The notes under the pieces: generated by a model | The model's input: the letters and a program-made list of their open reading frames with translations, nothing else | Databases searched by the model: none | What the model was told of the DNA's origin: nothing | DNA from: Clostridium neonatale | GTDB taxonomy: Bacteria > Bacillota > Clostridia > Clostridiales > Clostridiaceae | Assembly: GCF_001458595.1 (NCBI RefSeq) | Contig: NZ_LN890326.1 | Location: 187,762 to 251,761 of the forward strand | Direction of reading: 5' to 3' | DNA length: 64,000 nucleotides | Translations under genes and position numbers: made by a program | Part shown: positions 19,350 through 28,715 of the stretch, piece by piece | How the letters are laid out: the number at the start of each line of letters is the position of its first letter | Position numbering within the stretch: position 1 is the first letter of the stretch

Positions 19350-20300
19350 TATTAATTCTATATAATTATCTGGTAATTCATTATCTGATAGTAAATAAGC
19401 TAACAATGCAGCTCCATGCCATGGTTTAAGTTTAGGCTCTATTAATATACATTCTATTTTGTCGTTTTTTAACATTTCCTTTAAAGGATTTAATATAAAT
19501 TCTCCAGCTTTAAATACTCCACCACTATATGAAACTAAAAATCCATTTTCTAGATTCAATTCATTTTTCAATACTTTTATATGAAAAAATAATTCTTTAG
19601 CTGCCTCTTTAAATATATTTCTACAAGTCTCACATCCAGCTGATGCCGCTAAATAAGCTATTTCGGAAAATTTAGCAATATCTGTTCTAGAAAATTTTAA
19701 TCTATTAAATGCTATGTCAACAATTTCAAAATAATCTTTTATATTATATTCTTTTTCTAATGTATCAACTAGAACAGTCTTTTCATTTCTGCCATCTTTC
19801 TGTTTTGTATATTCATTCAATATCTTTAATCCAATCCAGTATGCACTTGCATCATCACCAATGCCAGGTCCCCATCCTCCACATCTAGCTTCATTTCCTT
19901 TTTTATTTCTTCCATACGCTATACTTCCTGTTCCAGCAACAATGTTTATACCTTCTTTACATCCGGTTCCAGCTGCCCATCCAACAACAGAATCATTTCC
20001 AATAACGTAATTAATACCATCAAAAACCTTCTTAACCGAATATTTTATATCTTCAATATCGCTTTTACTTTCTCCATATCCAGGTATACCTAAAAATGCA
20101 TATTCAATTTCATTCTTATTTATACATCCCTTCTCACAAATTAACTCCAAATTTTCATTTAAAACTTCAATTAATTTTTCTTTTCCAATTTGATGAATAT
20201 GGGTTGTACCACTTTCTACATCACATATAACTCGTAGTTCTTGATTTATTAATAAATACTTAGTCTTAGTTCCACCACCATCAACTCCTAAAAAGTACAT
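19344..20300 (-). CDS. BadF/BadG/BcrA-type ATPase, probable N-acetylhexosamine kinase
   Basis: 318 residues of the ASKHA-fold BadF family that includes NAGK-type kinases. Phosphate-binding motifs are clear: FLGVDGGGTKTKYLLIN at the N terminus, NIVAGTGSIAYGRN, the GGWGPGIGDDASAYWIGLK block and VSYSGGVFKAGEFILNPLKE. It is the last gene of the galacto-N-biose operon. Phosphorolysis of galacto-N-biose releases free GalNAc, and this kinase is the only candidate in the window to phosphorylate it. A 6-kinase role feeding the deacetylase is inferred; sequence alone does not exclude GlcNAc. It starts at ATG 20300 behind AGGAGAG. Confidence 0.87.
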   Translation of the reverse strand: MYFLGVDGGGTKTKYLLINQELRVICDVESGTTHIHQIGKEKLIEVLNENLELICEKGCINKNEIEYAFLGIPGYGESKSDIEDIKYSVKKVFDGINYVIGNDSVVGWAAGTGCKEGINIVAGTGSIAYGRNKKGNEARCGGWGPGIGDDASAYWIGLKILNEYTKQKDGRNEKTVLVDTLEKEYNIKDYFEIVDIAFNRLKFSRTDIAKFSEIAYLAASAGCETCRNIFKEAAKELFFHIKVLKNELNLENGFLVSYSGGVFKAGEFILNPLKEMLKNDKIECILIEPKLKPWHGAALLAYLLSDNELPDNYIELIK

Positions 20301-20320
20301 AATCTCTCCTTTATTACTTA

Positions 20321-20346
20321 AAAAGGGAATATAAATATTCCCTTTT
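20321..20346. terminator. hairpin between the sugar-binding protein and kinase genes
   Basis: 12-bp arms AAAAGGGAATAT and complement (20321-20332, 20335-20346) with A/T runs on both sides. It sits in the 57-bp spacer, so it may attenuate kinase expression or protect the abundant binding-protein mRNA. Confidence 0.7.
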
Positions 20347-20357
20347 TATTAATAGAT

Positions 20358-21704
20358 TTATTTGATTATTGCTTCTCTTAATTTAGCACTTGTTTCTTCA
20401 AGTGATTTTTCCCAATCTTCTACTGTTTTATTTCCAGACATGATTGAATCTATAGTTCCAAGATAAATATCTGTCCAGCTTACGCCTTCAACAGCATTAG
20501 TAGCTACAAATCCACCCATTATAGGTAATGCACCATTGTCATATATTTTAAATAACTCTACTTGTAATGGATCTAAATAATCATTAGCAATTTCAATGGC
20601 ACCTTTAACTGGTACAACTGCTTTTGCATTTTCAGCTATAATTTTAACTGCTTCATCACTATACATATAAGCCATAAATTCTTCTGCTAGTTCTTTATTA
20701 GCAGCATCTTTAGGAATATACATTTGTTCAAGGAAACTTACAGAATATTGTTCTTTTCCATTTTCAAATGCTGGATATGGCATGAATCCCCATTCAAAAC
20801 CTTTACTTCTTGGTGCATCCTTCATTTCATCTGGAAGCCAAGTTCCATTTGGTATAAATAAAGCTTTATTATCTAAAATTAATTGTTGATTCTTTGTGAA
20901 TCCTTGATTGTTTGCATTTGCAACAACTGATGGTTCTAAGTAATCCTTAAGTTTTCCAACTACACCTAAAGCTTGCTTAGCTTCTTTTGATGTCCACGTA
21001 CCTTCTTCATAATTATAAGCCTTATTAACTAAATCTAAACCACCAGCACCAGCGAGTAACGCAGGGACTGCACAATCAAAATATCCACTTGTTGAGTAAG
21101 TAAATAATGATATTCCATCATTTTTAGCTTTATCTCCAAGAGCAAACATTTCATCCCAAGTTTTAGGAACTTCATATCCCTTTTCTTCAAATAAATGCTT
21201 GTCATAAAACAATCCTGTTGGACTATAAAATAAAGGTGCTAAATATGTCTTTCCATCTCCGTATGGATTAGTAGCTGATGTATCTAAAAATCCTGGTAAA
21301 ATTTTTTCTCTTACAGTAACGTTTTCACCTGGTACTTTCTTATCAAGTACTCCTGTTAAATCACTTAAAGCTTGGTCTTTTATAAATGTCTCTGTTAATG
21401 CGTCAGGTCTTCCAGTTGCTAAATAAACTAAATCTGGTATATTTCCTGATTGTATTTGTGGACGAATTACCTCTTCTAAATTTGAAGCTACTGTAAGTTC
21501 AACTGTAACTCCTTCATGGCTTTTTTCGAAATTTTCTTTTAATTTGTCCCAATAAACTTTTCCATATCCACCTTCAAAGGCAGCTATTTTTAATACTTTT
21601 CCTTCTGCTGTATCTTTTGATGCCTCACTATTACTTCCGCACCCAATTAACCCTGAAACCATCATTAGTGATGCAAGCATTGTTGCTATAATTCTCTTTT
21701 TCAT
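20358..21704 (-). CDS. carbohydrate ABC transporter substrate-binding lipoprotein
   Basis: 448 residues. A lipoprotein signal peptide ends in the lipobox GLIGCGSN (Cys22). The mature part is a family 1 extracellular solute-binding protein: KIAAFEGGYGKVYWDKLKENF, SGNIPDLVYLATGRPD and YDKHLFEEKGYEVPKTWDEMF are typical. It should deliver the sugar to the two permeases encoded upstream (24143-25930). Galacto-N-biose or a related mucin disaccharide is the predicted ligand, because the phosphorylase gene is in the same operon. It starts at ATG 21704 behind AGGAGG. Confidence 0.9.
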   Translation of the reverse strand: MKKRIIATMLASLMMVSGLIGCGSNSEASKDTAEGKVLKIAAFEGGYGKVYWDKLKENFEKSHEGVTVELTVASNLEEVIRPQIQSGNIPDLVYLATGRPDALTETFIKDQALSDLTGVLDKKVPGENVTVREKILPGFLDTSATNPYGDGKTYLAPLFYSPTGLFYDKHLFEEKGYEVPKTWDEMFALGDKAKNDGISLFTYSTSGYFDCAVPALLAGAGGLDLVNKAYNYEEGTWTSKEAKQALGVVGKLKDYLEPSVVANANNQGFTKNQQLILDNKALFIPNGTWLPDEMKDAPRSKGFEWGFMPYPAFENGKEQYSVSFLEQMYIPKDAANKELAEEFMAYMYSDEAVKIIAENAKAVVPVKGAIEIANDYLDPLQVELFKIYDNGALPIMGGFVATNAVEGVSWTDIYLGTIDSIMSGNKTVEDWEKSLEETSAKLREAIIK

Positions 21705-21790
21705 TCTAAATCCCTCCTAATTTTTTATTTATATTTATTTTTTATAGTTCACATTGTCTATTAAATATTAAAATATTATTTAATTCATTG

Positions 21791-21946
21791 TTATTGGTAC
21801 TGTTTGTTATACAAATAAATTTCTGACAATATTCCTATTAGCCCAACAAACATCATTGCAAGTCCAAAATAGTTTGTTATGGTTCTACCTTTAATGACTA
21901 GAAATAAGCTTATAATAAAAGTTATTAAGTATATTATCTTTTTCAT
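21791..21946 (-). CDS. 51-residue membrane protein in the galacto-N-biose operon
   Basis: A short gene in the 267-bp gap between phosphorylase and binding protein. It starts at ATG 21946 behind a good AGGAG and codes for 51 residues with two hydrophobic stretches (IIYLITFIISLFLVI and YFGLAMMFVGLIGILSEIYL) split by a short basic turn (KGRTITN). It is on the operon strand with normal spacing (25 bp after the phosphorylase stop). I recognise no family. It may be a small accessory subunit of the transporter or a membrane modulator. The AT-rich context could give such an ORF by chance, but the ribosome site and topology argue for a real gene. Confidence 0.7.
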   Translation of the reverse strand: MKKIIYLITFIISLFLVIKGRTITNYFGLAMMFVGLIGILSEIYLYNKQYQ

Positions 21947-21971
21947 ATAATCATCTCCTATAAACGAAAGA

Positions 21972-24131
21972 TTATTTTATTTTGAACCATCTTATAGCTG
22001 CTGGTTCTAATTCTATTTCAAATGCATTTTTAGAACCCTCATATACTTTTGTTTTTTGTTTCTCATTAGAGTTATTAATAACAGCATATTTGTTAGATTC
22101 TATGTATGCCGATACTTCACAATAAATATTGTCACAATACCATTCCTTTAAATGTTCTTCTTTGTTTGCAGCATAATAACATGATCTCATTAATATTCTA
22201 GCATTCTGTGATGAATACGGAAGCCCTGCAATGTATACTGCTCTACCTTTTCCATATACATTAGCGGCCATCATTACATCATCATTTTCTATTTCTATTA
22301 TTTCTGTACTGTCAGAATTAGCATATATATTCTTAACACTTTCTCCAAAATCAAGTTCAGAATTTATATCTTCAGTTATAAAATGCTTTTCAATCTTTGT
22401 CTTAAAATATTTATCTGTACTTAATGAAAATCCAAGTTCTTTATCTACACCAAGCGCATCTGCCATTTGAAAGAATCTTCCTCCATTTAACATTGCTGAT
22501 GGTTCACCAATTCCTACAAATCCTCCACCATTAAAGATCCATTCTCTTAAAGTAACACTTATTTTTTCATCAATCCATTTTTCTCCACCACTAAATGCAG
22601 TTCCTGAATCTCCAGCATTTATTATTACATCAACATCGCTAGATATTCCATTTTCTTTTATATCATCAAAGCTTATAAACTCTACATCGAAGCTCATTCC
22701 GCTTAATGCTTCTATAACTCCAAGATAAGTATATATTTGTTTATACCAAAGTGAATGTGCCACCATATGTGTTTGCCAAGTGCGAAGTTTCCCCCAGCAA
22801 TTTAATATTGCTACTTTCAGCCCACAATATGGTTTAACGTTATTTATATTGTCATATATTTCTCTAAATTCATCACAAACTTTTCCAACATATTCAACAA
22901 AATCAGGAAATTTATATGCAAGTGATAAATATCCACCGTATCCTATTCTATCTACAGGTTTTCTCATTATCGCTCTTCTTGCTGTTAACCAGTTTTCTCT
23001 AGCTTCTATAATAGGATCATTACCTTCAAAAAATGTATCTGGAAAGAAGTATGGCAAAAAACGTCCTTCTGTATATTTAATCCCTGATATATCAGATATC
23101 ATTCTAAGAGTTGCACCATTCCCAACAGATCCTACTACTGCATCCAATCCTATATTTTCAAAATATTTTCCGTAAGGTTCAGTTCCAATCCACGTGTCTC
23201 CTAAAAACATCATTGCTTCTCTACCATGCTCATGAACTACATCAACTAATTTCTTTACATTATCTGCAACAAACTTTTGTTGAAAATCCATATAATCTAA
23301 GTATGCTTTCTTAGGTACTCTAAATGGCGAATTATAATATCCTTCATCTATAATGTCTTCCGCCCTTAATTTGTAACCCTTTTCTTTTTCAAATTCTCTT
23401 AAAGCCTTTGCACTTACACTTGAAGAATATCCAAACCAATCAACATATTTCTCTTTTTTTAAATTATTAAATACTAAAGCAAAGTGATAAAAGAAAGTGG
23501 TAAATCTAACCACGCTAGTTCCTGGATGTTCATCTAACCAATTATGCATAGCTTCAACTATATGCTTGTTAGTATTTTCATTTCTAACATCAAAAGGAAT
23601 ATCATGTGGTTTGTCATTCCAATCATTAGTTATATGATTATACATCTGAGTTGGATCCCATATACAATAAGCTAAAAATGAAACTGTATACTCGTGCCAT
23701 TCTTTAGTACCATGTACTATAACTTTTTGTCCTTCTTCCTTATAATCCCAGTTATTTGTATCAACGACTTCATTTGTTGTTCTATCTATAACTTCCCAGA
23801 ATTCTTTGATGTCATTTTTTATATCTGGCTGAACTTGTTCCTCAAAATACCCGTCCATAATAGATATTTCTAATACATCACTAGTTGCTAGGTTATGTCT
23901 GCTCATTAAATATGTCTGCTGAAGTTCATCCATATGTTCTTCTGCCCAGTTATTGTCTCCACGACTTACAAAATATGTCGAATATATCTTTTCTGCTAAA
24001 CCTTCAATTTCAGGTGTTAGCTTAAATCCATCACAGTCTCTAATTGCATCCGCTCCCCATTTTTCTAATATTTCACATGTTTCTTTTATAAAATTATCAT
24101 CTGTTGGAATAGTTATTCTTCCTTTACTCAT
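21972..24131 (-). CDS. GH112 1,3-beta-galactosyl-N-acetylhexosamine phosphorylase
   Basis: 719 residues of glycoside hydrolase family 112. The enzyme cleaves galacto-N-biose or lacto-N-biose with phosphate, giving galactose-1-phosphate and the N-acetylhexosamine. The general-acid Asp is expected in MMFLGDTWIGTEPYGKYF (Asp312 here, close to Asp313 of the bifidobacterial enzyme). The N-terminal TIM barrel, the middle domain (CGLKVAILNCWGKLRTWQTH onward) and the C-terminal beta domain are all present, so it is full length. No signal peptide: it acts in the cytosol on imported sugar. GH112 also includes galactosyl-rhamnose phosphorylases; the GalNAc genes nearby favour the galacto-N-biose type. 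It starts at ATG 24131 behind AAGGAGG. Confidence 0.93.
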   Translation of the reverse strand: MSKGRITIPTDDNFIKETCEILEKWGADAIRDCDGFKLTPEIEGLAEKIYSTYFVSRGDNNWAEEHMDELQQTYLMSRHNLATSDVLEISIMDGYFEEQVQPDIKNDIKEFWEVIDRTTNEVVDTNNWDYKEEGQKVIVHGTKEWHEYTVSFLAYCIWDPTQMYNHITNDWNDKPHDIPFDVRNENTNKHIVEAMHNWLDEHPGTSVVRFTTFFYHFALVFNNLKKEKYVDWFGYSSSVSAKALREFEKEKGYKLRAEDIIDEGYYNSPFRVPKKAYLDYMDFQQKFVADNVKKLVDVVHEHGREAMMFLGDTWIGTEPYGKYFENIGLDAVVGSVGNGATLRMISDISGIKYTEGRFLPYFFPDTFFEGNDPIIEARENWLTARRAIMRKPVDRIGYGGYLSLAYKFPDFVEYVGKVCDEFREIYDNINNVKPYCGLKVAILNCWGKLRTWQTHMVAHSLWYKQIYTYLGVIEALSGMSFDVEFISFDDIKENGISSDVDVIINAGDSGTAFSGGEKWIDEKISVTLREWIFNGGGFVGIGEPSAMLNGGRFFQMADALGVDKELGFSLSTDKYFKTKIEKHFITEDINSELDFGESVKNIYANSDSTEIIEIENDDVMMAANVYGKGRAVYIAGLPYSSQNARILMRSCYYAANKEEHLKEWYCDNIYCEVSAYIESNKYAVINNSNEKQKTKVYEGSKNAFEIELEPAAIRWFKIK

Positions 24132-24142
24132 TTTTTTCCTCC

Positions 24143-25030
24143 TTATTCTTTGACCCCGCCAACTGTCATTCCTTCTGTTAATTTCTTTTGAACTAAAATA
24201 TATAAAATTATTGTTGGAATCATAACTATAACAAGTCCAGCATACATAGCACCATAATCAGTTGCTGTTTTTTGTACTTGCATTAAGTTTATGAGTCCTA
24301 ATGGCAACGTTTTTGATTTATTTGGTAAAAGTGTTAATGCTATTATATATTCATTCCAAAAGGCTAAGAAATTAAATAATATAACTGTAATTATGCTTGG
24401 TTTAGCCATTGGTATGATTACATGAATTAATGTTTTTAACTTACTACATCCATCAATATAAGCAGCTTCTTCATATGATTTAGATAATGTTCTAAAATAA
24501 TTTATCAATAGATATACAGTAAATGGTATTGCTGTTGCTGCATAAACTATACTTACTACTATTCTGCTATCCAAAAACACTGTCATACTCGACGGTAATG
24601 CAAAAATATTTTTGATAAACTTTTCACCATCAAGTATTAATAAAAATATTGGGACTACTATATAATTTACATTTACAAATAATCCTGCTGTAAATAAAGC
24701 ACTTATTATTTTCTTACTTTTAAATTCAAATCTAGCTAACACATAAGCTGCTGGTATAGAGACTAAAAGTAATATAATTAAAGCTAAAGCTGTTATAAAT
24801 ACAGAATTCAAAAAGTACTCTCCCATGTTTGCTTCTACAAATGCCCTTCTAAAATTTTCCAAATAAATCCCTTTTGGTAATGACCATGGGCTTCCATAAA
24901 ATTCTGTTTTATGCTTTAATGATGCCAAAAACGCCCATCCAAGTGGAATTATTATGCTTAATGCAAAAGCCCATAAACAAAAATACATAAAGAACTTTAC
25001 TAATTTCTTTTGTAATTTATTATCATTCAT
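24143..25030 (-). CDS. carbohydrate ABC transporter permease (MalG/UgpE type)
   Basis: 295 residues with six predicted membrane segments. The EAA loop that contacts the ATPase is EEAAYIDGCSKLKTLIHVII, followed by PMAKPSI. ATG 25030 (MNDNKLQKK) is preferred because GAGGTGAA lies upstream; a GTG at 25039 is also in frame. It lies 12 bp before the phosphorylase gene and pairs with the preceding permease. No ATPase gene is nearby, so a shared MsmX-type ATPase encoded elsewhere is likely. Confidence 0.92.
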   Translation of the reverse strand: MNDNKLQKKLVKFFMYFCLWAFALSIIIPLGWAFLASLKHKTEFYGSPWSLPKGIYLENFRRAFVEANMGEYFLNSVFITALALIILLLVSIPAAYVLARFEFKSKKIISALFTAGLFVNVNYIVVPIFLLILDGEKFIKNIFALPSSMTVFLDSRIVVSIVYAATAIPFTVYLLINYFRTLSKSYEEAAYIDGCSKLKTLIHVIIPMAKPSIITVILFNFLAFWNEYIIALTLLPNKSKTLPLGLINLMQVQKTATDYGAMYAGLVIVMIPTIILYILVQKKLTEGMTVGGVKE

Positions 25031-25042
25031 AAAATTCACCTC

Positions 25043-25930
25043 TTAAAACTCTATTATATCTCTTTGTGTTATCTTATTAATAACTAATGATAAGACAAAT
25101 GAGAATATAAACACTACAACACCAATTGTCATACCATACCCATAAGAAGAATTACTATAAGCCTGCTTGTACATATAGCTTAAAAATACTTCTGAAGATC
25201 CATCCGGACCGCCAGAGGTCATTACCTTTACAAATAGAAAGCTCAAATTTATTGTACTTATTACAAAAAAAGTTAAAGTAGTTCTTATTGTATTCCAAAC
25301 CAATGGTAACGTTATCTTAAAAAATTGCTGTACTGCAGTTGCACCATCTAAGCTTGCTGATTCATATAAACTTATAGAAATTCCACTTATACTCGACATG
25401 TACATAACCATATAGTATCCAATAGCTTGCCATATCATAGCAAATGCAATACACCATATTACAACTTTCTGATCACCTAGCCACATTCGAGTTAATGAAT
25501 TTAGATTTAAAAAATTTAATGTTGAATTTACTATTCCTTGATTAGGATCAAGTATTGCTGAAAAGATTGCTGAAATTACAACTACAGATAAAATATTAGG
25601 GAAATAAAAGATTATTCTGAAAAAGTTTTTAAATTTTGTATCTTCTCGTACTAAGATTGCCGCAGATATTATAGCCAGAATCATAGTAACTATTGTTACT
25701 ATCACTAGTAAAAAAATTGTATTTTGAAATGACTTCAAGAAATTGCTATCTTTCAACAACATCTTAAAATTATCTAATCCAACAAATTTTTTATTATTTA
25801 CAAGTCCGCCCCATTTGAACATAGACATCCAAAATACATTTATTGTTGGTATAATCATAAATATAATAAACAGTATTACTGCTGGCGCTAAAGATAATCC
25901 AATAAAAGTCTTGTTTCCTTTATTCTTCAC
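25043..25930 (-). CDS. carbohydrate ABC transporter permease (MalF/UgpA type)
   Basis: 295 residues with six membrane segments. The EAA loop is LYESASLDGATAVQQFFKIT, followed by LPLVWNTI. Translation starts at GTG 25930 with GGAGG seven bases upstream. It is the first gene of the galacto-N-biose operon, divergent from the AraC regulator. It forms the membrane heterodimer with the permease at 24143-25030. Confidence 0.92.
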   Translation of the reverse strand: MKNKGNKTFIGLSLAPAVILFIIFMIIPTINVFWMSMFKWGGLVNNKKFVGLDNFKMLLKDSNFLKSFQNTIFLLVIVTIVTMILAIISAAILVREDTKFKNFFRIIFYFPNILSVVVISAIFSAILDPNQGIVNSTLNFLNLNSLTRMWLGDQKVVIWCIAFAMIWQAIGYYMVMYMSSISGISISLYESASLDGATAVQQFFKITLPLVWNTIRTTLTFFVISTINLSFLFVKVMTSGGPDGSSEVFLSYMYKQAYSNSSYGYGMTIGVVVFIFSFVLSLVINKITQRDIIEF

Positions 25931-25982
25931 GTTTTTCCCTCCATTCTTTATATGTTTATGATATTACTTTGTAATCATTTGC

Positions 25983-25998
25983 ACAACAAGATTGTTGT
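25983..25998. promoter_or_regulatory. 16-bp palindrome between the AraC gene and the ABC operon
   Basis: ACAACAAGATTGTTGT has perfect 7-bp arms around a 2-base centre. It lies 53 bp upstream of the first permease gene in the 195-bp divergent region and is a candidate operator for one of the two sugar regulators. Confidence 0.45.
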
Positions 25999-26125
25999 TA
26001 TATTCTTTAGTTATATTGCTATAATATCATTTTACTTTATTTATCTATATAGTATAATAATTGTATAAAAACCAATAAGTAACACAACGCAATAGTCCTT
26101 GAATCTATAAAGTAAGAGGTGTATT

Positions 26126-26989
26126 ATGGGAAATATACGATATTTAATTGATGATAAAAATTTCTCTGATTTTAATTTCGAATTACTCTATATAACTAAG
26201 TCAAAGTTTGAAAACGATTGGCATAGCACAGCTCATATTCATCCTTTCATGGAAATATTTTTTATTACAGAAGGAAATGGTGCTTTTCAATTAGAAGATA
26301 GTATTGTTAATGTTAAGGAAAATGATTTAATAATAATAAATCCAAATTGTCTTCATACAGAAAAATCAAATTTAAATGATTCCCCTCTTGAATATATCGT
26401 TTTAGGAATTGGTAATTTTTCTATCAACTTTTTTAATTTAAATAATACAAAGTTTTCACAATCTGACATTAAAACTTATCATATAATAAATTTTAAAGAA
26501 AATAGTTCTAACATACTTAATCAGTTAAATCTAATAATTGATGAAATCAAACTTAAAAATTACAAATATGAAGTTGCTTGTAAAAGTATGCTTTCTCTAT
26601 TTATATTGAATATATTAAGAACAACTCCCTCAGTGTCAATTCTTCAAAATGAAAAAAAGAACTTGAACTTAGAATGTGCTAAAATAAAGAATTATTTAGA
26701 TGCACATTATTCAGAAAATATAACTTTAGAAACTTTATCAACTCTCTCATACATGAATAAATTTAGTTTAATACATACATTTACAAAACAAATAGGAATG
26801 TCTCCTATTTCTTATTTAATTGAGAAAAGAATTAATGAAGCTAAAAGTCTACTTGAGACTACTAATTATTCGATTAAAGATATAGGCTCAATTGTTGGTT
26901 TTTCAAATTCATCATACTTTAGCCAAATGTTTAAAAAACAAACTAATCTTTCTCCTAAACAATATAGATTTCAAAAAAGTTCTTACTAG
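26126..26989 (+). CDS. AraC-family transcriptional regulator
   Basis: 287 residues. The N-terminal cupin sensor domain has HSTAHIHPFMEIFFITEG and LIIINPNCLHTEKSN. The C-terminal double helix-turn-helix runs from about residue 188: ITLETLSTLSYMNKFSLIHT, then SIKDIGSIVGFSNSSYFSQM and FKKQTNLSPKQYR. It is divergent from the galacto-N-biose ABC/phosphorylase operon and probably activates it in response to the sugar. It starts at ATG 26126 behind AGAGGTG and ends at a 28-bp-arm terminator. Confidence 0.9.
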   Translation: MGNIRYLIDDKNFSDFNFELLYITKSKFENDWHSTAHIHPFMEIFFITEGNGAFQLEDSIVNVKENDLIIINPNCLHTEKSNLNDSPLEYIVLGIGNFSINFFNLNNTKFSQSDIKTYHIINFKENSSNILNQLNLIIDEIKLKNYKYEVACKSMLSLFILNILRTTPSVSILQNEKKNLNLECAKIKNYLDAHYSENITLETLSTLSYMNKFSLIHTFTKQIGMSPISYLIEKRINEAKSLLETTNYSIKDIGSIVGFSNSSYFSQMFKKQTNLSPKQYRFQKSSY

Positions 26990-26994
26990 AAATA

Positions 26995-27063
26995 AAATTA
27001 TCTTAGAAAATAAATAAAGCATATATTTTTAGTACATGCTTTATTTATTTTCTAAGATAATTT
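26995..27063. terminator. very long bidirectional terminator hairpin
   Basis: Perfect 28-bp arms (26995-27022 and 27036-27063) with a 13-base loop. It starts 6 bp after the araC-type stop and its right arm contains the stop codon of the converging FAD-protein gene. Confidence 0.88.
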
Positions 27064-28659
27064 AGAAATATTAAATTTTTTAATTATATATTCAGCCGAT
27101 TTCATACCATCAACAGCTGCCGATATTATTCCACCTGCAAATCCAGCGCCTTCCCCTGAAGGATATACTCCTTCTACATTAATACTTTCAAAATATTCAT
27201 TTCTATTAATTCTAACTGGAGCTGATGTCCTTGTTTCAATTCCTGTTAAAACTGCATCTTCCCTACCATATCCTTTGATTTTTTTATCAAAGTCTACTAC
27301 TGCTTCTTTTATTGCTTCTACAACATATTCTGGTAAGCATTGTTTTAATTCCTTAAATTCATATCCTCTAGTATAGCTAGGTGTTACTTCTCCTAATTTA
27401 GTTGACGGTCTATCCTTAATAAAATCTCCCAATAATTGTATTGGAGCTTTATATTCTCCACCACCTAATTTGAATGCTAAACTTTCATAGTATCTTTGAA
27501 ATTCCATTCCTCTTAAAGGTGAATTTCCTTCAAAATCGTCTGGGGATACTGTTACTACTAATGCTGAATTCGCATTTTCTAAATCTCTCGCATGATAACT
27601 CATTCCATTTGATACTAATCTTCCATCTTCTGATGCTGCTGCAACTACAACTCCACCTGGACACATACAGAATGAATATACAGCCCTCTTTAATTTCTCA
27701 CTCTGATAAGTTAGTCTATAGTCTGCTGCCCCTAAACGAGGATTATCATAAAAATCACCATATTGACTAATATTTATCATTTTTTGTGGATGTTCAATTC
27801 TGACCCCTACAGCAAAAGGCTTAGCTTCCATTTCTATGCCTTCTTTATGTAACATTTCATACGTATCTCTTGAACTATGACCTATTGCAAGAACTAAAGC
27901 TTCACAAGGTATATTTTCGCCATTAACAACAACACTATCTAATTTTCCATCAATTATTTGAATTTTTTCTAATCTTGAGTTAAATCTAACCTCACCGCCT
28001 AATGACTTAATTTCTTCTCTTATATTTTTTACAACACCTTTTAATAAGTCTGTTCCTACATGGGCCTTACTTTCATATTTTATTTCTTTTGGTGCTCCAG
28101 CTTTTATAAACTCATCTAATACAAATGAGCATCTAGGATCTTTTATTCTAGTAGTTAACTTTCCATCTGAAAATGTTCCAGCTCCGCCTTCTCCAAACTG
28201 AACATTAGATTCTAAATTAAGTTTTCCAGTCTCCCAAAACTCATCTACTGTCTTAGTTCTATTATCTACATCTTCACCTCTCTCTAATACAATAGGTTTA
28301 TATCCTTCTCTTGCTAAAACTAAAGCAGCAAAGATTCCTGATGGTCCAAACCCAACAACTATAGGTCTATGATTAAGTTGTTTATTTCCTGGAATTAATT
28401 TCTCTAATTCCTTTCTTTCATCTATTTTTATATCTTTGTCATGAAGCTTTGATAATATCTTTTTTTCATTATTGCAAAAAACATCTACACAATATTTAAA
28501 TTTAATATCATTCTTTTTTCTTGCATCTAAACTTTCTTTTATCAGCTCAATATTCTTAATATTATCTTTTGATATTTTTAGTTTTTTACAGACTTTTCTT
28601 TCTAAATCATTAAAATCTTCATCTATATTTAAGTTTAAATTATTTATTCTTATAGCCAT
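27052..28659 (-). CDS. FAD-dependent dehydrogenase (COG2509-type)
   Basis: 535 residues. An N-terminal domain of about 95 residues precedes the FAD-binding motif PIVVGFGPSGIFAALVLAREG (about 98-117), then NVQFGEGGAGTFSDGKLTTR, LVLAIGHSSRDTYEML, CMCPGGVVVAAASEDGRLVS and the closing PSGEGAGFAGGIISAAVDG. This is the 'uncharacterised FAD-dependent dehydrogenase' family widespread in Clostridia; its substrate is unknown. It starts at ATG 28659 behind AAAGGA and has its own transcription unit, as a strong terminator separates it from cdaR. Confidence 0.88.
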   Translation of the reverse strand: MAIRINNLNLNIDEDFNDLERKVCKKLKISKDNIKNIELIKESLDARKKNDIKFKYCVDVFCNNEKKILSKLHDKDIKIDERKELEKLIPGNKQLNHRPIVVGFGPSGIFAALVLAREGYKPIVLERGEDVDNRTKTVDEFWETGKLNLESNVQFGEGGAGTFSDGKLTTRIKDPRCSFVLDEFIKAGAPKEIKYESKAHVGTDLLKGVVKNIREEIKSLGGEVRFNSRLEKIQIIDGKLDSVVVNGENIPCEALVLAIGHSSRDTYEMLHKEGIEMEAKPFAVGVRIEHPQKMINISQYGDFYDNPRLGAADYRLTYQSEKLKRAVYSFCMCPGGVVVAAASEDGRLVSNGMSYHARDLENANSALVVTVSPDDFEGNSPLRGMEFQRYYESLAFKLGGGEYKAPIQLLGDFIKDRPSTKLGEVTPSYTRGYEFKELKQCLPEYVVEAIKEAVVDFDKKIKGYGREDAVLTGIETRTSAPVRINRNEYFESINVEGVYPSGEGAGFAGGIISAAVDGMKSAEYIIKKFNISKLS

Positions 28660-28715
28660 ATGAATCTTATTCCTTTCTAAAATTATATAATAATTATATT
28701 AGAAAAATTATATCA

